From the NCBI GenBank assembly GCA_036489495.1, contig DASXFR010000076.1, positions 1 through 64,000 of the forward strand: a DNA stretch of 64,000 bases. Direction: 5' to 3'. Origin of the DNA: DASZIT01 sp036489495 (GTDB lineage: Bacteria; Actinomycetota; Acidimicrobiia; Acidimicrobiales; RAAP-2). A model generated the notes under the pieces. It worked only from the letters and a program-made list of their open reading frames with translations. It ran no database searches and was not told the DNA's origin. The position numbers and the translations under genes were made by a program. This document shows, one piece after another, positions 50,970 to 59,761 of this stretch (within the stretch, counting starts at the first letter, position 1; every line of letters starts with the position of its first letter).

Positions 50970-52067
50970 ATGCACAAGACGTTGCGGGCGATCGGCGGCT
51001 CGGCCGCCGCTCTATTGATAGGTGCGACCCTGCTGGCCGCCTGTAGTAGCAGCACCAACTCGTCGAGCACCACCACCGGCGGCAACATCAATTCGACGAC
51101 CAACTCCGGTCCGAATACCCCCGCCCCCAAGCCGTTGGCGACCATGACCAACGTGACCTTGACCGTGCCCGCCAAGGTGGAGAGCTTTGCCACTCCGATC
51201 GTGGCCCAGATGAACGGTGAGTTCACCAAGGAGAACCTGAACGTCACCATCGAGCTGGATCCGGGCGGCGCCGCCTCCGAGCCCCAGGAGCTGGCCCAGG
51301 GCAGCGCGCAGGTGACCGAGACCGGCCTCAACGCCGGGACCCTCAACGCCATCTCCCAAGGTGTCGGGTTGCGCTACGTCGGGTACCCCTACACCTACCA
51401 AACCGGGGACAAGGAAGGGTTCTGGGTCGACAAGACCTACCTGAACAAGAACGGCACCCTCAACAAGGCGAAGCTCTCCACCTTCAAGATCACCCTCGGC
51501 ACCGCCGGGGTCGCCTCATCGTCGGCGCTGCCCGTCCAGCAGTGGCTGCAGAAATCCGGGGTGAACCTGTCACAGGTGACGATCACCAACCTGTCGGGGG
51601 CGGCCCTGGTGACCGCGCTCCAGAACGGCGCGGTGCAGGGGGCCTACGCGCTGTCCCCCTACTACCAGCCGCTGCTCACCGATCCGCGGTTCACCCTGGT
51701 GACGCCGACCCCGCTCGCCACCGGCGTCTACGAGATGAGCTCGCAGTTCATCAGCCAACAGCCGCTGGTGGCCCAGGCCATCATGCGGGCGTTGATCCGC
51801 ACCGACCGCACCGACCTCGGACCCAACTACCGCAACAACGCCGCGGTGATGGGGATCATCTCCACCTGGCTGGGCATCCCGGCGGCCACCGTCGCCAACA
51901 ACCCCGCGGTGGTGTTCAGCACCGACATGGACACCGCCGCCCTCGGCCCGCTGTTGACCGGGGTCCAGCAGATGTGGATCAGCCTCGGGGGTGTCCTGTC
52001 CTACACCAAGCCGTTGACGGTGAAACAGGTGGTCGACCCCTCGGTGGTCAACGCGGTATTGAAGTAG
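50970..52067 (+). CDS. ABC transporter substrate-binding lipoprotein (NitT/TauT type)
   Basis: 365 aa. The lipoprotein signal has lipobox LLAAC at about residues 19-23, then a Ser/Thr/Asn linker and a periplasmic-binding fold (PIVAQMNGEFTKENLNVTIE, DPGGAASEPQELAQGSAQVTE, GAYALSPYYQPLL), typical of SsuA/TauA/NrtA/Thi5-like receptors. The ATG is chosen with GGGAGG 9 bp upstream. It binds a small organic substrate outside the cell; ligand class in this family includes sulfonates, nitrate, aromatics and pyrimidines. Confidence 0.9.
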   Translation: MHKTLRAIGGSAAALLIGATLLAACSSSTNSSSTTTGGNINSTTNSGPNTPAPKPLATMTNVTLTVPAKVESFATPIVAQMNGEFTKENLNVTIELDPGGAASEPQELAQGSAQVTETGLNAGTLNAISQGVGLRYVGYPYTYQTGDKEGFWVDKTYLNKNGTLNKAKLSTFKITLGTAGVASSSALPVQQWLQKSGVNLSQVTITNLSGAALVTALQNGAVQGAYALSPYYQPLLTDPRFTLVTPTPLATGVYEMSSQFISQQPLVAQAIMRALIRTDRTDLGPNYRNNAAVMGIISTWLGIPAATVANNPAVVFSTDMDTAALGPLLTGVQQMWISLGGVLSYTKPLTVKQVVDPSVVNAVLK

Positions 52068-52121
52068 CCCCGGGCGCCCGGGGCAACGCAACGACATCAT
52101 GCCCGCCGGCCGGAGCGCTCG

Positions 52122-52964
52122 ATGGACACGTTGATGTTGAATGGTCACGTGGATGAGGTGATGGCGCGACCGCGGATCAACTTCGAAGCGGTCGAACGGG
52201 TCTTCGTCGACCGGCAGCGGGAGGTGAAAGCCCTCGGCCCGCTCGACCTCGTCATCGGCGACGGCGAGTTCCTCTCCGTGGTCGGCCCGTCGGGGTGCGG
52301 CAAGTCCACCCTGCTCCGGCTGGTCGGCGGCCTGCTCCCCCCCAGTGCCGGGCGCATCGATATCGTCCAGCGGGACCCCGACCGCCACCTGGTGGCCATG
52401 GTGTTCCAGGACCACAGCGTGTTCCCCTGGCGGACGGTGGCCCAGAACGTCCAGATGGGACTGGACATCGCCACCGATCTGCCCAAGGCGGAGAAGGAGG
52501 CACGGGTGGCCCACTGGCTCGACCGGCTCGGGCTCACCGATGTCGGCGGCGCCCATCCGGCCACCCTGTCCGGCGGCATGCGCCAGCGGGTGTCGATCGC
52601 CCGGGCGCTGGCCGTCGACCCGGAGATCCTGCTGATGGACGAGCCGTTCGCCTCTCTCGACGCCCAACTCCGGACGCTGCTCCAAGACGAGCTGCTTAGG
52701 CTGTGGGAAGAGGACCGCCGCACGGTGGTGTTCATCACCCACAGCATCGACGAGGCGGTGGTGCTCGGGGACCGGGTGGCGGTGATGGGGGCGCGACCCG
52801 GCACCATCAAGGCCTCCTTCGACGTCCCGTTCGACCGCCCCCGGGACCTGAGCCTGCGGGGCAGCCCGGAGTTCGGCGAGGTGGTACAGAACATCTGGGG
52901 CCTGCTGCGCCAGGAGGTCATCACCGAGTTGGCCGAGAGCCGGGCCGAGGCCGGCGGTCACTGA
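52122..52964 (+). CDS. ABC transporter ATPase (NitT/TauT type)
   Basis: 280 aa (an internal ATG at codon 14 is an alternative start). Walker A VVGPSGCGKSTLLRL, Q-loop MVFQDHSVFPWRTVAQNV, signature LSGGMRQRVSIARAL, Walker B ILLMDEPFASLD and H-loop VFITHSIDEAV are all present. It is the ATPase of the importer, between the receptor and permease genes. The stop shares a base with the permease ATG (TGATG). Confidence 0.93.
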   Translation: MDTLMLNGHVDEVMARPRINFEAVERVFVDRQREVKALGPLDLVIGDGEFLSVVGPSGCGKSTLLRLVGGLLPPSAGRIDIVQRDPDRHLVAMVFQDHSVFPWRTVAQNVQMGLDIATDLPKAEKEARVAHWLDRLGLTDVGGAHPATLSGGMRQRVSIARALAVDPEILLMDEPFASLDAQLRTLLQDELLRLWEEDRRTVVFITHSIDEAVVLGDRVAVMGARPGTIKASFDVPFDRPRDLSLRGSPEFGEVVQNIWGLLRQEVITELAESRAEAGGH

Positions 52965-53908
52965 TGGCCGAAGAGACCCAAGCCATGGATCAGCCGGGCA
53001 TCGCCGCCCCGGGCACCGCCGCCCGCCCACCATCGACGGCCATGCCCAGCGCTACCGGGGCGCCGGGCGCACCGGGCCGCCCCGGGGGACCCCGCATCGT
53101 CACCCGACAGCCCGGCCAGCAAGAGTCCGACCCCCGCCGGTACCGCAACCGCCGCCGGCGGATCGAGGTGGGCCTGGGGGTGGCCGTCCCGGTCCTGCTG
53201 TTCGTCGGCTGGCAGTGGGCGTCGAAGACCGGGGCCATCGATCCCCATTTCTTCCCGGCCCCCACCGACCTGTGGTCGACGGCGGTGACGTCGTTCCACT
53301 CCGGGATCATGGGCCACCTGATCGTCACCAGCTTCCGCCGGGTGTTCGAGGGCTTCTTCATGGGGGTGGCTGCCGCCCTCGTCCTCGGGGTGGCCATCGG
53401 CGCCTCCCACATCGCCCGGTCCGCCCTCCAGCCGGTGATCTACGCCTTCTGGGCCATCCCCAAGCTGGCCATCCTGCCGCTGTTGCTGCTGTTCTTCGGG
53501 CTCAGCGAGTTCCCCATCATCCTGCTCATCGCCATCGAGTGCTTCTTCCTGGTGCTGATCCCCACCATCGCCGCGGTGTCCACCGTCAGCGAGTCCTACC
53601 GGGAGGTAGCCACCTCGTTCAACGCCGGCCGACTCCAGATGCTGCGCTACGTCCTCATCCCCGGGGCCATGCCGCTCATCGCTGTCGCCCTCCGGCTGGC
53701 CGCCGGGGCTTCGGTCCTGGTGATGGTGGCCGGTGAGTACATCGACGGCAAGCCGGGGTTGGGCTTCTACATCTTCAACTCCTGGCAGCTGAACGTGCCC
53801 AAGCAGATGTATGTGGCCATCATCGTGGTGTCGGTCCTCGGGACCGTCTGGACCCTGGTCGTCCAGGCGGTGGGCCGGTACTTCACCCGCTGGCAGCGCG
53901 AGACGTGA
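52964..53908 (+). CDS. ABC transporter permease (NitT/TauT type)
   Basis: A 314-aa permease with an unusual 65-residue Pro/Ala/Gly-rich cytoplasmic N-terminus, then about six transmembrane segments from residue 70. The inner-membrane EAA loop is ESYREVATSFNAGRLQMLRYVLIPGAMP, cited only by its ends (about 210-236). A single permease would homodimerise, as is usual for SsuC/TauC-type systems. It overlaps the aldo/keto reductase GTG (GTGA). Confidence 0.92.
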   Translation: MAEETQAMDQPGIAAPGTAARPPSTAMPSATGAPGAPGRPGGPRIVTRQPGQQESDPRRYRNRRRRIEVGLGVAVPVLLFVGWQWASKTGAIDPHFFPAPTDLWSTAVTSFHSGIMGHLIVTSFRRVFEGFFMGVAAALVLGVAIGASHIARSALQPVIYAFWAIPKLAILPLLLLFFGLSEFPIILLIAIECFFLVLIPTIAAVSTVSESYREVATSFNAGRLQMLRYVLIPGAMPLIAVALRLAAGASVLVMVAGEYIDGKPGLGFYIFNSWQLNVPKQMYVAIIVVSVLGTVWTLVVQAVGRYFTRWQRET

Positions 53909-54900
53909 CCGGGGTCGGCACCCGCCGGCTGGGGAGCCAGGGTCTGGTCACCTCCGTACAGGGTCTCGGGTGCCTGGGGATGGGCGGCGCCTACGGGCCG
54001 GCCGACCCGGCCGAAGCCACCGCCACCATCCACCGGGCCATCGACCTCGGGGTGACCCTGCTCGACATGGCCGATGTCTACGGGCCCTACGTGGTCGAGG
54101 AGCTGGTCGGGAAGGCGGTGGCCGGCCGGCGGGACCAGGTGGTGATCGCCACCAAGTTCGGCTGCCGGTGCCGGCCCGACGGGACCTGGCTGGGGCTCGA
54201 CAGCCGCCCCGACTACGTGGGCCGGGCCGTACGCGCCTCGCTCGACCGGTTGGGGGTGGACCACATCGACCTCTACTACCAGCACCGGGTCGACCCCGAG
54301 GTCCCGATCGAGGAGACCTGGGGGGCCCTGGCCGAGCTGGTCGACGGGGGCCTGGTCGGCTACCTCGGGCTGTGCGAGGCGTCGCCGTCGACCATCGCCC
54401 GGGCCCATGCGGTCCATCCGGTCACCGCCGTCCAGTCGGAGTACTCGCTGTTCTCCCGCGAGCCGGAAGCCGAGGTGCTGCCGGCTCTTCGGGAGCTGGG
54501 CATCGGGCTGGTGGCCTACTGCCCACTCGGACGGGGCCTGCTCACCGGCGCCCTTTCCGCCGACGACCGGTTCGGGCCCGGCGACAGCCGCCACGCCAGC
54601 CCGCGCTTCGAGGGGGAGAACCTGGAGCGGAACCTGTCGCGGGCCGGCCGGGTCGCCGACCTGGCCCGACGACGGGGGATCTCCCCGGCCCAGCTGGCTC
54701 TGGCCTGGCTGCAGAGTCGGGGCGACGATGTGGTGGCCATCCCCGGCAGTGCCACCCGCGTCTTCCTGGAGGAGAACGCCACCGCCGCCTCGATCCACCT
54801 CGACCCCGACGACCTCGCCACCCTCGATCGGCTGGCTCCACCCGGCGCCGCCGCCGGGGCTCGGTTCGCGCCGGCACTGGCCGCCACCGTGGACCGATGA
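53905..54900 (+). CDS. Aldo/keto reductase
   Basis: 331 aa from GTG overlapping the permease stop. Catalytic tetrad: Asp and Tyr in LDMADVYGPYVVEE, Lys in VIATKFGC, His in DLYYQHRVDPEVP. The C-terminal NADP-binding segment is AIPGSATRVFLEENA. The length and the GLGCLGMGGAYG start place it with the AKR families that reduce aldehydes or ketones. It is cotranscribed with the importer, so it probably acts early on the imported compound. Confidence 0.92.
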   Translation: MTGVGTRRLGSQGLVTSVQGLGCLGMGGAYGPADPAEATATIHRAIDLGVTLLDMADVYGPYVVEELVGKAVAGRRDQVVIATKFGCRCRPDGTWLGLDSRPDYVGRAVRASLDRLGVDHIDLYYQHRVDPEVPIEETWGALAELVDGGLVGYLGLCEASPSTIARAHAVHPVTAVQSEYSLFSREPEAEVLPALRELGIGLVAYCPLGRGLLTGALSADDRFGPGDSRHASPRFEGENLERNLSRAGRVADLARRRGISPAQLALAWLQSRGDDVVAIPGSATRVFLEENATAASIHLDPDDLATLDRLAPPGAAAGARFAPALAATVDR

Positions 54901-56144
54901 CGCAAGCGGCCACCATCCCGGTCCTGTCGGTCGACGACCATGTCATCGAGCCCCCGGATGCCTACGTCGGCCGGGTGCCGGCCGCCCTCGTCGATCGGGC
55001 GCCCCGGGTGGTGGAGGTGGACGAGTCGGAGTTGACCAGCGCCCTGGGTGACGCCTTCGAGAAGTGGGATCCGGAACTCAACCAGGTGGTGGGCCGGAGG
55101 CAGGCCGGCGCCGATTCCGGCCCCCGGCAGGCCTGGCTGGTCGACGGTCAACTCCACCCGCTCTACGGCATGGACTCGTGCATGGGCCGGCCGGCGGAGG
55201 AATGGGGCATGCGCCCGCTTCGGTTCGACGAGATGACCCCGGGAAGTTGGGACGTCGGGGCTCGGGTGGCCGACATGGACCGCGCCGGTATCTATGCCTC
55301 GGTGAACTTTCCGGCCATGTGGGTCGGCTTCTGCGGCTCCACCTTCTCCGCCCTGGAGGACACGGAGCTCGCCCTGGCCCTGGTGCGGGCCTGGAACGCC
55401 TGGCACCTGGAGGCCTGGGCCGGTGCCCACCCCGACCGGTTCGTGGCCCTGCAACTGCCGTGCCTCTGGGACCCGGTCCTGGCTGCGGCCGAGATCCGGA
55501 AGAACGCCGAAGCCGGGTGCAAGGCGGTGAGCTTCACCGAGAACCCCACCGGGCAGGGGCTGCCGTCCATTCACAGCGGGCACTGGGATCCGTTCCTGGC
55601 CGCCTGCGCGGAGACCGGTACGGTGGTCTGCCTCCACGCCGGGTCGGCGGGTCACACCCTGGACACCTCGGTCGACGCCCCGCTGGAGGTGGCCCAGACC
55701 CTGTTCCCGGCGGCGGCGTTCGTCACCGCCGCCGACTGGGTCTGGTCGCAGATCCCGGTGCGCTTCCCCGATCTCCGCATCGCCCTGTCCGAAGGGGGCA
55801 TCGGTTGGCTCCCGTTGGCCATGGACTGGATGGACCACACGGCCCGGACCCACATGCCGTGGACCGGGTGCTGGAAAGGGATCGACCTGCTGCCCAGCGA
55901 GGTACTCCGGCGGAACTTCTGGTTCTGCACCATCGACGAGCCGTTGGGGCTCCAGGCGGTGGCCGCCACCATCGGCGTCGACCACGTGAGCCTGGAGGTC
56001 GACTACCCGCACGCCGATTCGAGCTGGCCGGCCACCCAGGAGGTGCTCCGCCACTGTGGTACCGGACTCACCCGACCGCAGCTGGAGGCGGTGGCCTTCG
56101 CCAATGCTTGCGAACTGTTCGACCACCCGCGGCCGGTAGCCTGA
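54897..56144 (+). CDS. Amidohydrolase-2 family metal-dependent hydrolase
   Basis: 415 aa; the ATG overlaps the previous stop (ATGA). It is an ACMSD-like barrel with VLSVDDHVIEPPDAY (DxHxxEP form), TVVCLHAGSAGH, IALSEGGIGWLP and VSLEVDYPHADSSWP, the DYPH-containing Asp being the catalytic ligand. It is more distant from 29337-30521 than expected for recent duplicates. It could hydrolyse or decarboxylate a ring-fission product. Confidence 0.88.
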   Translation: MTQAATIPVLSVDDHVIEPPDAYVGRVPAALVDRAPRVVEVDESELTSALGDAFEKWDPELNQVVGRRQAGADSGPRQAWLVDGQLHPLYGMDSCMGRPAEEWGMRPLRFDEMTPGSWDVGARVADMDRAGIYASVNFPAMWVGFCGSTFSALEDTELALALVRAWNAWHLEAWAGAHPDRFVALQLPCLWDPVLAAAEIRKNAEAGCKAVSFTENPTGQGLPSIHSGHWDPFLAACAETGTVVCLHAGSAGHTLDTSVDAPLEVAQTLFPAAAFVTAADWVWSQIPVRFPDLRIALSEGGIGWLPLAMDWMDHTARTHMPWTGCWKGIDLLPSEVLRRNFWFCTIDEPLGLQAVAATIGVDHVSLEVDYPHADSSWPATQEVLRHCGTGLTRPQLEAVAFANACELFDHPRPVA

Positions 56145-56158
56145 GCCCGGAGGCAGTC

Positions 56159-56419
56159 ATGGACCCACAGGCAGTGGCCGAGGCGGTCGACGAGGTCGAC
56201 CAGGTGATGCGGGCCGACGGGGCCGCCCTCACCCTGGTGGCGGCCGACCCCAAGACCGCCCGCATCGACGTCAGCCTCGACCTCAGCCAGGTCAGTTGTC
56301 TCGACTGCATCCTGCCGCCGGCCATGCTCCACGAGGTGCTGGAGTCGGCCATCCAGCGGCGCCTCCACTCTGAATTCGAAGTCAGGGTGGCCGACCCGCG
56401 GTCAGCGCTCCCCAACTAA
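56159..56419 (+). CDS. Minimal NifU-like CxxC protein
   Basis: An 86-aa protein. It carries the pattern of the NifU/Nfu C-terminal domain: helix VDEVDQVMRADGAALTLV, strand KTARIDVSLDLS, then C47-LD-C50 followed by LPPAMLHEVLESAIQRRL. Nfu domains bind or pass on Fe-S clusters through their CxxC. In this position, last in the importer/amidohydrolase operon, it may serve a clade-specific maturation role. CGGAGG lies before the ATG. It overlaps the convergent LarA-like gene by 4 bp. Confidence 0.8.
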   Translation: MDPQAVAEAVDEVDQVMRADGAALTLVAADPKTARIDVSLDLSQVSCLDCILPPAMLHEVLESAIQRRLHSEFEVRVADPRSALPN

Positions 56420-57669
56420 CCGCGTCCGCGATTGTCCGGTCGGCTGTTCACCAATTGAATCGTGGCGCAGGGAAAGACGCTGACCCGGGCCGACCCACCG
56501 TGTCTCTCCTCCAGCCAGGCCGCCGTGTCCGCCCACCGGTCGAACAGGATGGTGTCGGCAGCCACTTCCGGAGCCAGCTCCCCGCGATTGAGGTTCGGGC
56601 AAAAGAAGGCCAGGCCCCGCCCGGACAGCCGGGTGGCGGCCGGCGCGGCCAGGGCCATCCCCGGGCCGAACAGGGAGTGGAATCCCAATCCCTCGGATCC
56701 GGCCAGCGCCACCACCACCGACCCGCCCCGGCGCACCAGCGGCTCGGAGGCGGTCCGGTAGGGGGCAAAGGCGGTGACGTGCTGGAGGAACTCGGAGTCC
56801 TTGGGATAGAGGGAGAGGACGCAGACGTCAGCCCCCGGCACCGCCGGGGTGGCGAACACCTGCCGGGCAATGTCCACCCCGGCCCGGTGGGCGCCGACCA
56901 CGTCCCCGACCACCAACCCGGCCACCCCCATGTCCGGGGTCGGGACCGAGTTGACGATGAAGTCCACCCGGGCCATGGCGGCCGCCTCTTCGGCCTCGAG
57001 CCGGGCCGGGCTCTCCTCGTTGCCGAAGTCGCCCTCCAGCGCGCTCCCGCGATGAAAGGCTTCGGCGGAGGCGATGCTGGCCACGCCGGGCATCAATAGC
57101 TTGGCCCCGCCGGAGAACCCGGTAGCCGCGTGGGGGATGATCGAACCCACCAGGATGCGGAGATCGGCGCGGAGGAACTCGGCATTGAGCTCCACCGGGG
57201 TGCCCCGACGGGTCTCCCCGATCGGTTGACACCCGGCCCAGGAGAAGTGGCTCGATACCCGGCACCGGGCCAGCACCTCGGAACCCAGCTTCTTCACCAG
57301 GTCCTCGCGGGTCAGCGGCCGGTGGTTGGCCACCCCCACCAACACATGGACATCAGCGGCGGGGATTCCGGCCGCCTCCAGCTCGTCCAGCACCCTTGGC
57401 AACAGTCGCCGTCCCGGGGTGGGCCGGGTGAGGTCGTCGACGACCACGCACGGGGCGCGACGCCCCCGGGCCAACTGGCGAAGCGGGGCGGTGCCCACCG
57501 GGCGGGCGAAGGCCTCGGCGATCCCGTGCGACCCGATGTCCTCGGCTCCCGCCGGCGCGCAGGTCTCGACCTGCCAACCAGTGGGGAACGAGAGCTCGAC
57601 CTCCCGGTCGTCGTACCAGGCCCCCAGCCGGATCCGGGCGGTCGGCGCCTCCACCCGTGCGCCGGTCAC
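56416..57669 (-). CDS. LarA-family (nickel-pincer type) racemase/epimerase
   Basis: 417 aa of the lactate racemase N-terminal-domain family. N-terminal VVVDDLTRPTPGRRLLP is typical. The functional residues of LarA can be aligned by spacing: H116 (VANHRPL), H180 and K190 in HAATGFSGGAK, and H206 (SAEAFH). The 10- and 16-residue spacings equal those of H174, K184 and H200 of Lactiplantibacillus LarA, where K184 holds the nickel-pincer nucleotide. It is therefore likely to racemise or epimerise a 2-hydroxy acid. The cofactor genes larB, larC and larE are not in the window. It is downstream of the second CoA ligase by one base. Confidence 0.87.
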   Translation of the reverse strand: MTGARVEAPTARIRLGAWYDDREVELSFPTGWQVETCAPAGAEDIGSHGIAEAFARPVGTAPLRQLARGRRAPCVVVDDLTRPTPGRRLLPRVLDELEAAGIPAADVHVLVGVANHRPLTREDLVKKLGSEVLARCRVSSHFSWAGCQPIGETRRGTPVELNAEFLRADLRILVGSIIPHAATGFSGGAKLLMPGVASIASAEAFHRGSALEGDFGNEESPARLEAEEAAAMARVDFIVNSVPTPDMGVAGLVVGDVVGAHRAGVDIARQVFATPAVPGADVCVLSLYPKDSEFLQHVTAFAPYRTASEPLVRRGGSVVVALAGSEGLGFHSLFGPGMALAAPAATRLSGRGLAFFCPNLNRGELAPEVAADTILFDRWADTAAWLEERHGGSARVSVFPCATIQLVNSRPDNRGRG

Positions 57670-57670
57670 C

Positions 57671-59056
57671 TCACCGGTCGTCCCGGAACCGCTTGGCCTT
57701 GGCCTGGCTGGCCACTTCGGTCAGGGGGTCGAGGCTTCCCGGCGCCACCACCTCGGCGTCGATCCTGATCCCGAACTTCTGACGGAGGGCGGCCTCGATG
57801 TCCCGGGCCAGCTCCGGCCACCGCTCGGGCCCGGTGTCGCTGGCCACCATCACCACCACCCGGTCACGTCCCTCCTGGCGCTCGGCCCGCACGAAGTAGT
57901 CGCTGGTGGTCGACGGCACCGAGGTGGCGATCCGCCCGAGGCCCTCGGGCCAGACGTTGACCCCCCGCAGCTTGATCATGTTGTCCCCCCGGCCGGCGAA
58001 GCGGCCCATCCGGCGGAGCCAGCTGCCGCAGGCGCACCGGGTGCGGGGGTGGAGGAATGACAGGTCCATGATGTTGTACCGGAACTGGGGGCTGCCGGTC
58101 TTGTACAGCTCGGTGACAACCAGCGCCCCGGTCTCGCCGTCGGGGAGCGGCGCCCCGGTCTCGGGGTCGACCACTTCGATATGGAAGGCGTCCTCGAAGA
58201 TGTGGAGCCCGTCCTTGGCCGGGCACTCGGCGGCCACATACCCGACCTCGTGGAACCCGTAGGTGGCAAAGGCCGGCACTCCGAAGGTCTCCTCCAGCAG
58301 TTCCTCGTTCCCGATGTTGGTGGCCAGCGACCGAATCCCCAGGTCGGTCCGCGGGTCGAGGCCGGCGGCCCGGGCGGCTTCGGCCAGCCGCAACAGGTAA
58401 TCGCCGGTGCCCAGGATGGCCGCCGGCCGGTACTGGCGGGCCAGCTCCAGCTGGCGGGCGGTGCTGGTGACGTTGCCGGTGCTGGTGGTCAGCACTACGC
58501 AGTTGAGCCACCGGTAGAGGGCGTCGTCGAAGGCGAAGGCCCCGTTGTGGAGTCCGTAGGACCAGCTGTTGAACACCACATCGCCGGGGCGCAACCCCTG
58601 GAGGTACATCCCCCGGGCGGCCCGCACCGCGGTAGCGGCCCGGTCCCACTCGGTATAAAGGGTGGGGCGCGGGTTGCCGGTGGTTCCCCCGGACATGGCG
58701 ACGCGCATCGGCTCCCGGCAGGCATCGTCCACTCCGACCCCCTGGTAGTCCCCGTAGGGCGGGTGGTCCTCGATGCTCTGGCGGATGTCGTCGACGGTGT
58801 AGGTAGGGACCGAGGCCAGGTCCTCGAAACTCCGCAGATCAGCCGGATCGAACCCGGCCTCTCGCCACCGCCGGGCGAAGAACGGAACCCGGGCGGCGCG
58901 TTGGGCCCGGTCCTGCAACCGGGAGAGCTTGGCCCGGTCGATCTCCTCGGGCGTCGCCGTCCAACCGTGCTCGAAGTACTCGGGCGGTGGCGGGTAGAGG
59001 GCGGCGACCTCGTCGTAGTCGACTGCTTCCCAAGGGCGGCGAATGCCGGTGGACAA
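57671..59056 (-). CDS. PaaK-like CoA ligase (copy 2)
   Basis: 461 aa from TTG (STGIRRPWEAVDYDEVAALY), chosen because AGAGGA is 6 bp upstream and it aligns with the start of copy 1; the longer frame to 59329 crosses the promoter. Motifs: MSGGTTGNPRPTLY, ATYGFHE, YNIMDLS, CACGSWLRR, RGDNMIKLRGVNVWPEG, C-terminal KAKRF. It is closely similar to 26220-27614 along its whole length. It forms a two-gene operon with the LarA-like gene, suggesting activation of one enantiomer of a hydroxy acid or aryl acid; that link is inference. Confidence 0.9.
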   Translation of the reverse strand: MSTGIRRPWEAVDYDEVAALYPPPPEYFEHGWTATPEEIDRAKLSRLQDRAQRAARVPFFARRWREAGFDPADLRSFEDLASVPTYTVDDIRQSIEDHPPYGDYQGVGVDDACREPMRVAMSGGTTGNPRPTLYTEWDRAATAVRAARGMYLQGLRPGDVVFNSWSYGLHNGAFAFDDALYRWLNCVVLTTSTGNVTSTARQLELARQYRPAAILGTGDYLLRLAEAARAAGLDPRTDLGIRSLATNIGNEELLEETFGVPAFATYGFHEVGYVAAECPAKDGLHIFEDAFHIEVVDPETGAPLPDGETGALVVTELYKTGSPQFRYNIMDLSFLHPRTRCACGSWLRRMGRFAGRGDNMIKLRGVNVWPEGLGRIATSVPSTTSDYFVRAERQEGRDRVVVMVASDTGPERWPELARDIEAALRQKFGIRIDAEVVAPGSLDPLTEVASQAKAKRFRDDR

Positions 59057-59109
59057 TAGGGGTCCTCTGCGCCGGGGGCGGGCGGTGTGCACGCCGAACG
59101 TTGGGTCAG

Positions 59110-59169
59110 ACTCTAAATCCTGTGCGTCCTGCACACAACTCTGTGTGAGATTCACACAACTGATATACC
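59110..59169. promoter_or_regulatory. Tandem TGTG-CACA operator between the CoA ligase and UGSC operon
   Basis: Two 17-bp elements with the form TGTGnG-n5-CnCACA lie at 59121-59137 and 59142-59158, exactly 21 bp apart, two helical turns. The second is a perfect palindrome (TGTGTG-AGATT-CACACA). The ligase promoter on the minus strand, TTGTGT (59138-59133), 17 bp, TAGAGT (59115-59110), contains the first element. A TATACC box (59164-59169) follows the second element for the UGSC gene. The motif differs from sites A-F, so a different regulator is expected. Confidence 0.65.
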
Positions 59170-59215
59170 ATGGACCCAGCCCGGGACGGTGACCGCCCGG
59201 GAAGAGGAGCGTGTT

Positions 59216-59761
59216 ATGACCGCCACCCTGCGGATCCGCCTGCCCACCGCCCCCCCGGCCCCGGAGGTAACCGCCCCCAGTTTTGTGGTGGGCGGACCGC
59301 TGACCGGCCTGCGGGTCGGGGTCCGTCACGAAGGGTCATGGCGCTCGTGGATGCTGATCACCGATGTCTGGCGGCGGCGGCTGCAGGATGACGACGCCAA
59401 GCCGGTGATGCTGCAGACCGGGGAGCGGGTGGGGGCCGAAGGCGAGGCCACCCGCCTGGCGGTCGAGCACTGGGTCGGCCAGATCGACTGCGCGGTGTCC
59501 GGTCTCGGCACCTGTGGGTCGTGCACCTCATGGAGTGTGGCCGACGCGGTGTCGGTGGAAGACGCGGGGAAGCCGGCGGTGGTGGCGGTGACGTCCGAGT
59601 TCGAGACCCACGCCCGGAACATGGCCACCTACCTCGGCCACCGCGACCTGAAGGTGCTGGTCCTTCCCTACCCGCTGGAGGCCCGCCCGGAGGCGGAGCT
59701 GCGCGCCATCGCCGAAGACTTCTATCCACGCTTCCTCGACCTGATCGAGGCGAGCCGATGA
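59216..59761 (+). CDS. UGSC-family protein, cysteine form
   Basis: A 181-aa protein of the UGSC family, named for a Sec-Gly-Ser-Cys redox motif. Here the motif is C100-G-S-C103 (GTCGSCTSWS), with Cys codon TGT at 59513, so it is not a selenoprotein. Other conserved parts: LRVGVRHEGSWRSW, VSGLGTCGSC, AVVAVTSEFETHARNMATY and KVLVLPYPLEARPEAEL. The CxxC-like pair suggests thiol redox chemistry or a reductive step. GAGGAG precedes the ATG. It is coupled to the next gene by ATGA, controlled by the tandem operator upstream. Confidence 0.85.
   Translation: MTATLRIRLPTAPPAPEVTAPSFVVGGPLTGLRVGVRHEGSWRSWMLITDVWRRRLQDDDAKPVMLQTGERVGAEGEATRLAVEHWVGQIDCAVSGLGTCGSCTSWSVADAVSVEDAGKPAVVAVTSEFETHARNMATYLGHRDLKVLVLPYPLEARPEAELRAIAEDFYPRFLDLIEASR

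Noticed and set aside
59513..59515. Possible selenocysteine codon in the UGSC motif
   Set aside because: The codon is TGT (Cys), so no recoding is needed and no SECIS element was sought further.
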